In this document: one piece after another, positions 57,464 to 64,000 of the stretch | Position numbering within the stretch: position 1 is the stretch's first letter | How the letters are laid out: each line of letters starts with the position of its first letter | From: Aureimonas sp. AU20 | Lineage (GTDB): Bacteria > Pseudomonadota > Alphaproteobacteria > Rhizobiales > Rhizobiaceae | NCBI RefSeq assembly: GCF_001442755.1 | Contig: NZ_CP006367.1 | Coordinates: 2,604,001 to 2,668,000, forward strand | DNA: 64,000 bases | Direction of reading: 5' to 3' | Position numbers and translations under genes: made by a program | Notes under the pieces: generated by a model | Seen by the model: only the letters and a program-made list of their open reading frames with translations | What the model was told of the DNA's origin: nothing | Databases searched by the model: none

Positions 57464-58305
57464 CGAACATCGAGCGATCACACGACGCAATCCCACTCGT
57501 CGCCGACCAGATGGGCCCCGGCCCTGCTGACCGGCACACGACGGCTTGGTTTCGATTTCAAGGTCTCTCAGCATGAATAGGGTTGGTTGAGCTGGTTGAT
57601 CATATTGGAGAAGTTCGATTGAAGGGTGCCGTGGCTTTGCTTGACGATTGCGTATGGCGTACTGCTGTCCGGGTTGAAACGGCCTTTATCCGCGTTCTCG
57701 ATCGCCTAACGGCCGTTCCCGATCACGCTGTTGAAGCTGCTCTGGAGCGCCGCTGCAGCGGGCAAGGCACGAGCCCATTAGCGAGGCCAGGCCCAAGAGC
57801 CACGCCCAATCGCCTTGTCGCATCAGCGGTTCTTCCGCGTGTCTCCGCCTCACCCTCCCCTCGGTTGGGCGAAACGATCCGTCTGGTCGTAGAGGCGCCA
57901 TGTGTTTCGCAGTCACGGCCCTGTCCATGCCCCGCATGTATAGCGACACCATCGCCGGGGCCAGACGGTGACCAGCGAGCCGCTTCGAAAAGGCTCGCCG
58001 CTTTAACAAGATGAGCGAAATTCCAGGCCAGTCGAGCGCGCAAGGGCAAGGGAGCGCGGGAGTTCCGACGGGTTTGCAGCCAGCGCCGGGGAATCGCAGC
58101 CAGCACCTTCGCCTTGCTGCTCTCGACTGAGTTCAATCTCGGCGCGCTCATATGGTCGATTCGAGAAACAATAGCTGCCAAACGAAACAAGTTGATTCAG
58201 TCGACCTAGTTGCAGCGCACAAATAATACCGGCCTGCCGTTAGATTGACGACACCAATCTTACATGTTCGTAGTGTCCATCGATAAATCTCAGGCGGGGG
58301 CAGAC
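57464..58305. other. Gene-poor stretch before the sugar ABC operon
   Basis: About 840 bases with no convincing gene. Several open frames on both strands read as random. Two things stand out on the minus strand between 57568 and 57840: a signal-peptide-like stretch (WAWLLGLASLMGSCLARCSG) and, in another frame, a protein-like C-terminus (NPDSSTPYAIVKQSHGTLQS), which together could be a decayed small secreted protein. A hairpin GCGAGCC (57975-57981)/GGCTCGC (57992-57998) has no T tract. No transcriptional regulator was found upstream of the transporter. Confidence 0.4.
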
Positions 58306-59049
58306 ATGGCTACACTGGCTCGTCTGGAGGGAATCGTGAAGGACTTCGGCGCCATCCGAGCCTTGAACGACGTCTCGCTCGACATCCATGCAGGCGAAGT
58401 CCTCGGCCTCATGGGCGACAACGGCGCCGGCAAGTCCACACTGGTCAAAACCATCGCGGGAAACTTCTTGCCGACGGCTGGTACCTATCTCCTGGAGGGC
58501 AAGCCGCTTCAGCTCACGGGGCCCTCCGATGCGCGGCGGCACGGGATCGAGGTCGTGTATCAGGACTTGGCTCTTTGCAACAATCTGTCGGCGGCGGCCA
58601 ACGTCTTTCTCGGCCGCGAGCTGATGCGGCGCTGGGGGCCGTTCAAGATCGTCGACAAGCGGCGGATGAATGCCAAGGCGGACGAACTCTTCAAGGAGCT
58701 CAAGTCCGAGACCCGTCCTGCCGACCTCGTCGCCCGGATGTCCGGCGGTCAGCGTCAGGCCGTGGCCATCGCGCGCACGCGGCTGGCCAAATCCAAGATC
58801 GTCCTCATGGACGAGCCGACGGCCGCCATCAGCGTGCGTCAGGTCGCCGAAGTCCTCGCCCTCATCCGGCGTATGCGGGACCAGGGCTTGGCGGTCATCC
58901 TGATCAGCCATCGTATGCCCGACGTGTTCGAGGTCTGCGACCGCGTCGTCGTCATGCGGCGCGGCCGCAAGGTGGCGGACAAGCGCGTCGCCGACTCGAG
59001 CCCGGAAGAGGTGACGGGTCTCATCACCGGCGCCATCGCCACAGCCTGA
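58306..59049 (+). CDS. Sugar ABC transporter ATPase (single domain)
   Basis: ATP-binding subunit of a CUT2-type (ribose/fructose class) importer. The ATG at 58306 follows GGGGGCAG and gives 247 residues, one nucleotide-binding domain only, whereas RbsA/XylG types have two. Walker A GLMGDNGAGKSTLVKTIAG is near residue 35, the ABC signature is ARMSGGQRQAVAIAR, Walker B is IVLMDEPTAAISV, and the H-loop is ILISHRM. The short form resembles FrcA of the fructose/mannose/ribose transporter of rhizobia, but the sugar cannot be told. First gene of an ATPase-permease-binding-protein operon. Confidence 0.92.
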   Translation: MATLARLEGIVKDFGAIRALNDVSLDIHAGEVLGLMGDNGAGKSTLVKTIAGNFLPTAGTYLLEGKPLQLTGPSDARRHGIEVVYQDLALCNNLSAAANVFLGRELMRRWGPFKIVDKRRMNAKADELFKELKSETRPADLVARMSGGQRQAVAIARTRLAKSKIVLMDEPTAAISVRQVAEVLALIRRMRDQGLAVILISHRMPDVFEVCDRVVVMRRGRKVADKRVADSSPEEVTGLITGAIATA

Positions 59050-59064
59050 CGGTCGGAGAACAGC

Positions 59065-60072
59065 ATGGCCACCTCGTCCGACCCGCACGGGATGAACATC
59101 GACCTTCTCACCGCGCCGAAGCGGAGCCTGGTTGGGCAGCTGGGCGGCACGCAGGAAGCATGGATCGCGATTGCGATCGTCGTGCTCGGCATCGTCGTGT
59201 CGATCATATCTCCGAAGTTCGCGACATCCGGCAACCTGCTCAACGTTCTCCAGAACGCCTGCTTCATCGGCATCATGGCGCTCGGCATGACGCCCGTCAT
59301 CATAAGCGGCGGCATCGACATCTCGGTGGGATCGATCCTCGGCCTGTGCGGGGTCTCGCTCGGCATCTTGCTCGTTGCCGGCTGGCCCCTGCCGCTGGCG
59401 ATCCCGGCCGTGCTGATGCTTGGCATCCTTTGCGGGGCGTTCAACGGCGCGATCATCGCCTATCTCAAGCTGCCGCCCTTCGTGGTGACGCTGGCGACGC
59501 TTTCCATGGGGCGCAGCCTCGCCCTCGTCATTAGCAAGAACACCGTGTTCTACGATTTCGGTCCATGGTCCGAAGCCCTGCTGGCGCTCGGAGGCGGCAA
59601 GACGCTCGGGTTGCCCAACGTCATCTACGCGCTGGCCGTGGGCATCGTCGTTCTTCATTTCCTTCTGACGATGACGCGTTGGGGCCGTTACGTCTTCGCG
59701 GTCGGCGGCAATGAGGATGCGGCCCGCCTGTGCGGCATCCCGGTCGAACTCATCAAGGTCTCGACCTACGCGTTCAGCGGCCTCATGGCGGCGGTGACGG
59801 CGGTGTTTCTGGTCGGCTGGCTCGGCGCGGTCACCAACGCGATCGGCACGGGCTACGAGCTCCAGGTCATCGCCGCGACGGTGATCGGCGGGGCGAGCCT
59901 GATCGGCGGTTTCGGAACGGCGATCGGAGCCGCGATCGGAGCGGTGCTGGTCGAGGTGATCCGCAATTCGCTGCTGATCGCGGGCGTCAATCCGTTCTGG
60001 CAGGGCTTCTTCGTGGGCAGCTTCATCCTCGGCGCCGTCCTGCTCGAACGGATCCGCGCCTCGCGGCGATGA
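59065..60072 (+). CDS. Sugar ABC transporter permease
   Basis: Membrane subunit of the CUT2-type importer, 335 residues with about eight to ten hydrophobic segments, for example IAIAIVVLGIVVSIISPKFA and MLGILCGAFNGAIIAYLKLP. The family signature IISGGIDISVGSILGLCG and the C-terminal ATVIGGASLIGGFGTAIGA (RbsC-like) are present. It starts 15 bases after the ATPase stop, preceded by GGAG. Confidence 0.93.
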   Translation: MATSSDPHGMNIDLLTAPKRSLVGQLGGTQEAWIAIAIVVLGIVVSIISPKFATSGNLLNVLQNACFIGIMALGMTPVIISGGIDISVGSILGLCGVSLGILLVAGWPLPLAIPAVLMLGILCGAFNGAIIAYLKLPPFVVTLATLSMGRSLALVISKNTVFYDFGPWSEALLALGGGKTLGLPNVIYALAVGIVVLHFLLTMTRWGRYVFAVGGNEDAARLCGIPVELIKVSTYAFSGLMAAVTAVFLVGWLGAVTNAIGTGYELQVIAATVIGGASLIGGFGTAIGAAIGAVLVEVIRNSLLIAGVNPFWQGFFVGSFILGAVLLERIRASRR

Positions 60073-60120
60073 AGAACGCTGCGGCAGGCAAGACCAACGA
60101 AAAAAAGGGAGAGAACGAAC

Positions 60121-61134
60121 ATGACGACGACACGCAAAATGAAAGCGGCGCTGGCCGCGGCCTGTCTTGCCGGCAGTGTGCTGGCCGCGCCCGCCGAGGC
60201 CGCGGATCGCGAATTCGCGCTGGTCTTCAAGGTGCTCAATAACGCCTTCAGTCCGCCGATCGACGCCGGCTGCAAAGCGGCGGCGGCCAAGCTCGGGGAC
60301 GTCACCTGCACCTATATCGGCCCGACCGAATACGACGAGGCCAAACAGGTCCAGCTCGCACAGGATGTCATCACGCGTGGCGTCGACGGGCTCGGCATCT
60401 CCGCCGGCAATCCGAAGGCCATGGCACGCATCCTCAAGATGGCGAACGACGCGGGCATTCCCGTCGTCACCTTCGACACCGACGTGCTGCCGGAGGACGC
60501 CAAGCTGCGCGCCACCTATATCGGGACCGACAATTACGAGTTCGGCAAGGTCCTGGCGCAGAAGGTACTGGAAAGCGGCAAGAAGGGCGGAACCGTCTGC
60601 ATTCAGTCCGGCGCCCCGGCTTCGGAGAATCTCAACAACCGCATCCAAGGCATTCGCGACACGCTGGCCGGGACCACCAAGGACAAGCCTGCCGCTGCCT
60701 TGAACAACACGAACGGTTGGACGGAGCCCGCCGGTTGCCCCGTCTACAACAACGACGACATCGCTCTCGCCGCCCAGCAAGTGCGCGACGTCATGACGAG
60801 CCATCCGGACCTCGATGCGCTGATCGCCGTCGGTGGCTGGGCCCAGTATGCCCCTCAAGCCTACACACAGGCGATGGAGCCGCTCAAGGCGCGCCTCGAC
60901 AGCAAGCAGCTGGTCGTCGTGTTCGGCGACAATTTCGGGCCTCAGCTTCCCCTTCTCGCCCAGGGCCTCAGCCATTTCAACGTCGGCCAGCGGCCCTATG
61001 ACATGGGCTACGAGACCGTCATGGCGCTGGACAAGCTGACCAAAAAGGAGACCGTACCCCCGATGATCATCACGGGGACCGAGGTCTGCACGCCTGAGAA
61101 CGCGCAGACGACCTGCGGCAAGACAACCAACTGA
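60121..61134 (+). CDS. Periplasmic sugar-binding protein of the ABC transporter
   Basis: Substrate-binding subunit, 337 residues. A Sec signal peptide (ALAAACLAGSVLAAPAEAAD) leads into a two-lobe periplasmic-binding fold: ALVFKVLNNAFSPPIDAGCK, VDGLGISAGNPKAMARILKM, IPVVTFDTDVLPED and GTVCIQSGAPASENLNNRI. It has an extended loop ALNNTNGWTEPAGCPVYNND with a cysteine. The ATG follows GGGAGAG. The binding protein comes last in this operon, unlike frcBCA where it is first. The sugar is unknown. Confidence 0.9.
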   Translation: MTTTRKMKAALAAACLAGSVLAAPAEAADREFALVFKVLNNAFSPPIDAGCKAAAAKLGDVTCTYIGPTEYDEAKQVQLAQDVITRGVDGLGISAGNPKAMARILKMANDAGIPVVTFDTDVLPEDAKLRATYIGTDNYEFGKVLAQKVLESGKKGGTVCIQSGAPASENLNNRIQGIRDTLAGTTKDKPAAALNNTNGWTEPAGCPVYNNDDIALAAQQVRDVMTSHPDLDALIAVGGWAQYAPQAYTQAMEPLKARLDSKQLVVVFGDNFGPQLPLLAQGLSHFNVGQRPYDMGYETVMALDKLTKKETVPPMIITGTEVCTPENAQTTCGKTTN

Positions 61135-61146
61135 GAACCTCGCGAC

Positions 61147-61177
61147 GGCGCCGCCCGGGAGTCTTTCCGGCGGCGCC
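61147..61177 (+). terminator. Hairpin after the sugar-binding protein gene
   Basis: GGCGCCGCC (61147-61155) pairs with GGCGGCGCC (61169-61177). No T tract follows, so it may stabilise the mRNA end or attenuate rather than terminate. Confidence 0.45.
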
Positions 61178-61234
61178 TGTACCGATTTCCTCAGCCCACT
61201 TCTGAAGCGGGTTTGCGGAGCTGCCGTTGATGAC

Positions 61235-61441
61235 ATGACGACCGCGCCTTGGAAGGTTGGAGGCGGCTTCTTCGGCACCGTGAATAGGGCTGCGGCCCAA
61301 CTGACCGATCGCTTCGAGCTGGTTGCCGGCTCGTCATCAGTCCCCTCGCCGATGCTTGCGATCACAGGGATTGGGCGGGGCGAATATCGTACTGCCCGTC
61401 AGGCCGCCACGCGGTTCCGTCCGGCCGATTTGGCCTGGTAA
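61235..61441 (+). pseudogene. Remnant of a Gfo/Idh oxidoreductase gene
   Basis: A 68-codon frame starts MTTAPWKVGGGFFGTVNRAA and continues AQLTDRFELVAGSSS. That is the dinucleotide-binding beginning of a Gfo/Idh/MocA oxidoreductase (family pattern V-G-G-G-x-F-x-G-x-V-x-R-x-A-A-x-L then R-F-E-L-V-A-G). After about 40 residues the match fades, and the frame stops at 61441 inside the 3' end of the convergent GGDEF gene. The rest of a normal 350-residue enzyme is missing. It lies 100 bases after the sugar transporter, where such dehydrogenases are common. Identification is from the N-terminal pattern only. Confidence 0.55.
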
Positions 61442-62529
61442 AGCCTATCGTCCGCGCGCGACAGGGCATTGGCCAGGCCAATCTCGGAGCGTTCGCTGCG
61501 CGCCATGCCGAGACTGATGGTGCATCCGGGTTGCGGCATCGCCAGCTTGCGCAGGCGTTCGGCCATCTCCCGGCCTGTCTCGATGTCGGGCAGGCCCGGC
61601 AGCACGGCGGCGAACTCGTCCCCTCCTAGCCGCACCAGATGCGAACCAGGCGGCAAGGTGGCCTTCGCTCCGGCGACGAGCGCGATCAGGATCGCATCGC
61701 CGGCGGCGTGGCCATGGCGATCGTTGATCTCCTTGAAATGATCGACGTCGAAGACGATTACGCCCGCCGGCTCGCGAAGCGCTTTCTCTATCGTGGCGAG
61801 GCCCGCCCTGTTCCACGCGCCGGTGAGCGGGTCTTTCAATGCTGCCTCGCTCAACGCAGCTTCGGCCTGTTCCCCGGGCATGGCGAGGAGCGCGATGTTG
61901 AGAACGCCCAGAAGCAACTGATCGCTGAGCAGCGGCACGAGCGCGAGCCAATCGATGCCGACGTCGATCGACAAGGCGAGCATCACCGAGATGACGTAGG
62001 CCGGCACATACGCGAGCTGAAAGATAGCGAGAAGACGCCGGCTGCGCGGCGCACGCGAGCCACGGGTCCGCACGAGGACCAGTCCCACGGCCAGGGTCGA
62101 AAAGCCGAGGAACACCGAATTGGCGGTCTGCCCCATCGAAACCGTTTCGGGCGAGAACGCGAACATTCCGAACGCGGCGCCCGACAGGATCGGCAACGCG
62201 ACGATCCATCCGTCCATGACGCGCTTGCCCTCGAAGGCGCGCACGGCGGCGAGCAGGAAGCTGTTGTAGGCTCCCAGTCCGATGAAAAGCAGCGTCGACA
62301 ACAAAAGACCCCGATCCGGAATCAAGAGGCCTGTGAGCGTCGCGGCATAGATCAGCGCACCGGCGCCGCAAAGGAGGTAGTATGCCCCTCGCCCCCTGAT
62401 GAGCCAAAGCGCCACGAACATCGCACCGAATGCCGCACTCGCAAGGAGCGTGCAGAGGTGAATGGTCGGGGCGTCTGGCAAGGGCAAGCGTTCGTTCCGA
62501 AGACCGTTTGGGACACGCATAGTCTCCAT
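61399..62529 (-). CDS. Membrane-bound diguanylate cyclase (GGDEF)
   Basis: Synthesises the second messenger cyclic di-GMP. The 376-residue protein has about seven hydrophobic segments in residues 20-215 (for example LLSTLLFIGLGAYNSFLLAA and VISVMLALSIDVGIDWLALV), forming an integral membrane sensor, then a GGDEF domain from about 225 (DPLTGAWNRAGLATIEKAL). The catalytic signature is intact: HLVRLGGDEFAAVLPG. The RxxD product-inhibition site that often lies 5 residues before GGDEF is absent. ATGs at 62529 and 62520 are both possible starts. Its 3' end overlaps the oxidoreductase remnant on the other strand. Confidence 0.92.
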   Translation of the reverse strand: METMRVPNGLRNERLPLPDAPTIHLCTLLASAAFGAMFVALWLIRGRGAYYLLCGAGALIYAATLTGLLIPDRGLLLSTLLFIGLGAYNSFLLAAVRAFEGKRVMDGWIVALPILSGAAFGMFAFSPETVSMGQTANSVFLGFSTLAVGLVLVRTRGSRAPRSRRLLAIFQLAYVPAYVISVMLALSIDVGIDWLALVPLLSDQLLLGVLNIALLAMPGEQAEAALSEAALKDPLTGAWNRAGLATIEKALREPAGVIVFDVDHFKEINDRHGHAAGDAILIALVAGAKATLPPGSHLVRLGGDEFAAVLPGLPDIETGREMAERLRKLAMPQPGCTISLGMARSERSEIGLANALSRADDRLYQAKSAGRNRVAA

Positions 62530-62632
62530 CGGAAACTTTAACGTTTTAGTATCAAACGGTGCGCCTCTGCCGTCCGGCCACGGACGAACGATGCCGCCCC
62601 TTCTACCGATCGGAAGAACGCGTGCCTCGATT

Positions 62633-63268
62633 TCATCCCAGATCGTGGAGGGGCTTTCCGAGATGGGGCGTCAACGACCAGTCGGAGAAACGGACGGAAA
62701 GGCCGGCGCGCTCGGGCGTGCAGCACATCGGACCGACGCGATAGCGAGCACTCCGTGGGAAAGGACAGAGGCGAACCAGCGGCCAGTGCTTGCCATCCTG
62801 CGAGGCTTGCAGGCGCAAGACACCGTCCGCGAGCGAGACGCGCATCCAGAAGTCCATGGGATTTCCCGCAAAGGGACCTGTAGCCCAATCCGACCGATCG
62901 ACCGTCAGGACGCTTCCGAGCAGCGCCTGGCCATCCGAGAACTCCAGTCCGGCCTTGAGCCAGTTTCGCTCGTCGATCCGAACCATCAGTCCGGCTTGGT
63001 CGTAGAGATGCTCGAACGTGGCGCGCACGCGCAGTTGGGCCGTGAAGCCGTCGGCCGTTTCCACGCCGAGAAAATGGCCGTTGTCCCTCGTGAAGCCGTA
63101 ATGCGTCTCCCGCCAGAAGTCCGTCTGCTCGTCGGTCACGACGTGAAGGCTGCCATCCGAATGGTCGAAACGCGTCGGCTTGTTGTGCCAGACGCCGTTC
63201 TCAAGATCCTGCAACGGTGCTGTCCTCCCCTCGATCCGCAGCCGACCGTGCTTCAGATCGGCACCCAT
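62633..63268 (-). CDS. DUF1349 domain protein (concanavalin-like fold)
   Basis: About 211 residues from an ATG at 63268, chosen because it opens the conserved part; the ribosome site is weak and other starts up to 63544 are open. Blocks such as VVTDEQTDFWRETHYGFTRD, FEHLYDQAGLMVRIDERNWL, KAGLEFSDGQALLGSVLTVD and HWPLVRLCPFP match the DUF1349 family, which adopts a beta-sandwich and is found in yeast regulation-of-enolase protein 1. The biochemical role is unknown; sugar or polysaccharide binding is suspected from the fold. It shares the minus strand with the GGDEF gene but is separated from it by about 100 bases. Confidence 0.82.
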   Translation of the reverse strand: MGADLKHGRLRIEGRTAPLQDLENGVWHNKPTRFDHSDGSLHVVTDEQTDFWRETHYGFTRDNGHFLGVETADGFTAQLRVRATFEHLYDQAGLMVRIDERNWLKAGLEFSDGQALLGSVLTVDRSDWATGPFAGNPMDFWMRVSLADGVLRLQASQDGKHWPLVRLCPFPRSARYRVGPMCCTPERAGLSVRFSDWSLTPHLGKPLHDLG

Positions 63269-63530
63269 GTTCAAGCCGAGCGTTCGGGCATCGCGCGTTT
63301 GGCAGGCCATCTGGCGCAAATGTCCCGGCAATCTGCGCAAAGATACTGTCTCCAAGTCCGCCCTCCGCACTAGCCTTCCAGTTCCTCGCAGGAGATCGTC
63401 ATGACCCGCTTCTTGCTCCCGGTTCGATTTGCGAAGACCTGAAGGGCGACAGGCGTGAAGGCCCTCGACGCGTCGCGTCTCGACCCCAGGTCGAGGGGAT
63501 CGGCGAGCCTGCGCAGACAAGGCGAGAAGC

Positions 63531-64000
63531 ATGTTCCTCAGCACCTTCGACCTCTACAAGATCGGCATCGGCCCCTCCAGCTCGCACACGATGGGGCCGA
63601 TGACGGCGGCAGCCCGCTTTCTGGCCGAGCTGAAGGACGGAAGCTGGCCGCGCCCGGCGGGGGCCGTGGTCTCCCGGCTGCGCGCCATCCTGCATGGCTC
63701 GCTCGCCTTCACCGGCGTCGGTCACGCGACGGACAGGGCGGTTGTCCTGGGTCTGGCCGGCTTCGTGCCGGCCAATGTCGATCCCGACCGGGTCGAGACG
63801 ATCGTCGCCGAGGTGAGCGCGAAGGGGGAGGTGCAGCCCGAAGGGCATCCCGCCTATCAGTTCGAGCCGTCGCGCGATCTCGTCTTCGACCGGCAGCGCG
63901 CCTTGCCGGGCCATGCCAACGGTATGGCGTTCGAAGCGATGGACCGGAACGGACTCATGCTTCTGCGCCGCGTCTATTACTCGATCGGCGGCGGCTTCGT
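63531..64000 (+). CDS. sdaA: L-serine ammonia-lyase (N-terminal part; continues beyond window)
   Basis: Fe-S enzyme that deaminates L-serine to pyruvate. The visible 156 codons start MFLSTFDLYKIGIGPSSSHT, followed by MGPMTAAARFLAEL, the signature of the single-chain serine dehydratase beta domain. FTGVGHATDRAVVLGLAGF and a long stretch typical of SdaA follow. The 4Fe-4S-binding cysteines and the C-terminal alpha domain lie past the right edge. The ATG follows AAGGCGAG. It is divergent from the DUF1349 gene. Confidence 0.95.
   Translation, partial: MFLSTFDLYKIGIGPSSSHTMGPMTAAARFLAELKDGSWPRPAGAVVSRLRAILHGSLAFTGVGHATDRAVVLGLAGFVPANVDPDRVETIVAEVSAKGEVQPEGHPAYQFEPSRDLVFDRQRALPGHANGMAFEAMDRNGLMLLRRVYYSIGGGF

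Noticed and set aside
57583..58190. Several frames on both strands upstream of the sugar ABC operon, including a 155-codon minus frame
   Set aside because: Arg/Pro/Ser-rich with no conserved blocks; no regulator fold recognised.

Overview
The window is about 64 kb of high-GC chromosomal DNA that reads as the core chromosome of an alphaproteobacterium of the order Hyphomicrobiales (Rhizobiales). The evidence is conserved gene order (lon-clpX-clpP-tig; nlpD-pcm-surE-serS-tatCBA; nagZ-SPOR-argS-dgt beside erpA-xthA-exoR; valS-popZ-tolC), an ExoR-type Sel1 protein, a PopZ protein, a fused SecDF, and TrmFO in place of SAM-dependent TrmA. An Aurantimonas/Aureimonas-like genus is a guess from overall impression only. 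No phage, insertion sequence, CRISPR array or plasmid-type gene was seen. Nearly all the sequence is housekeeping.

Layout. 1-6.0 kb (minus strand): ATP-dependent proteolysis and folding (lon, cut by the window edge; clpX; clpP; tig), then tRNA-Leu(UAG). 6.3-8.1 kb (plus): a 47-residue DUF1127 protein with two tandem hairpins, then trmFO. 8.1-14.2 kb (minus): a tight yajC-secDF-(NDUFAF3-like)-(NDUFAF6-like)-DUF4153 operon joining protein export to homologues of mitochondrial complex I assembly factors. 14.3-15.2 kb (plus): a DUF815 AAA ATPase. 15.2-21.0 kb (minus): nlpD, pcm, surE, serS and the Tat translocase. 21.4-27.1 kb (minus): nagZ, a SPOR protein, argS, dgt; the scpA/scpB pair I would expect between nagZ and tatA is missing. 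27.3-31.1 kb: erpA and xthA (plus), exoR and a FadL-type porin (minus). 31.5-38.4 kb (minus): valS, popZ, tolC, a second isoaspartate methyltransferase-like protein, tRNA-Cys and a small membrane protein. 38.7-45.5 kb (plus): tRNA-Asn, cysK, alaX, sseA, a GNAT enzyme, a Tat-exported CpdB and an alpha/beta hydrolase. 45.6-48.9 kb (minus): ilvA and adenine deaminase. 49.2-56.2 kb: tRNA-Leu(UAA), an orphan small gene under a CtrA-type box, wrbA, a CinA N-domain protein, gpt and the B12-dependent ribonucleotide reductase nrdJ. 56.6-64.0 kb is the most accessory-looking part: a secreted unknown protein, a sugar ABC transporter followed by the remnant of a Gfo/Idh oxidoreductase, a diguanylate cyclase, a DUF1349 protein and the start of sdaA.

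How it fits together. Three envelope-export modules (SecDF-YajC, TatABC, TolC) lie in one window, with a visible Tat client (CpdB) and a periplasmic regulator (ExoR). Purine and dNTP metabolism recurs (dgt, adenine deaminase, gpt, CpdB, nrdJ). The nrdJ leader carries an NrdR-type box and a perfect DnaA-type box, and the orphan gene at 49.5 kb lies under a CtrA-type TTAA-N7-TTAA site, so two replication or cell-cycle signals fall within 3 kb of each other.

No clearly new multi-gene system is present. The best leads are small: a 36-bp perfect palindrome between valS and the porin gene, the CtrA-box orphan gene, the nrdJ control region, the oxidoreductase remnant, the missing scpAB, and a possible leader peptide before ilvA.
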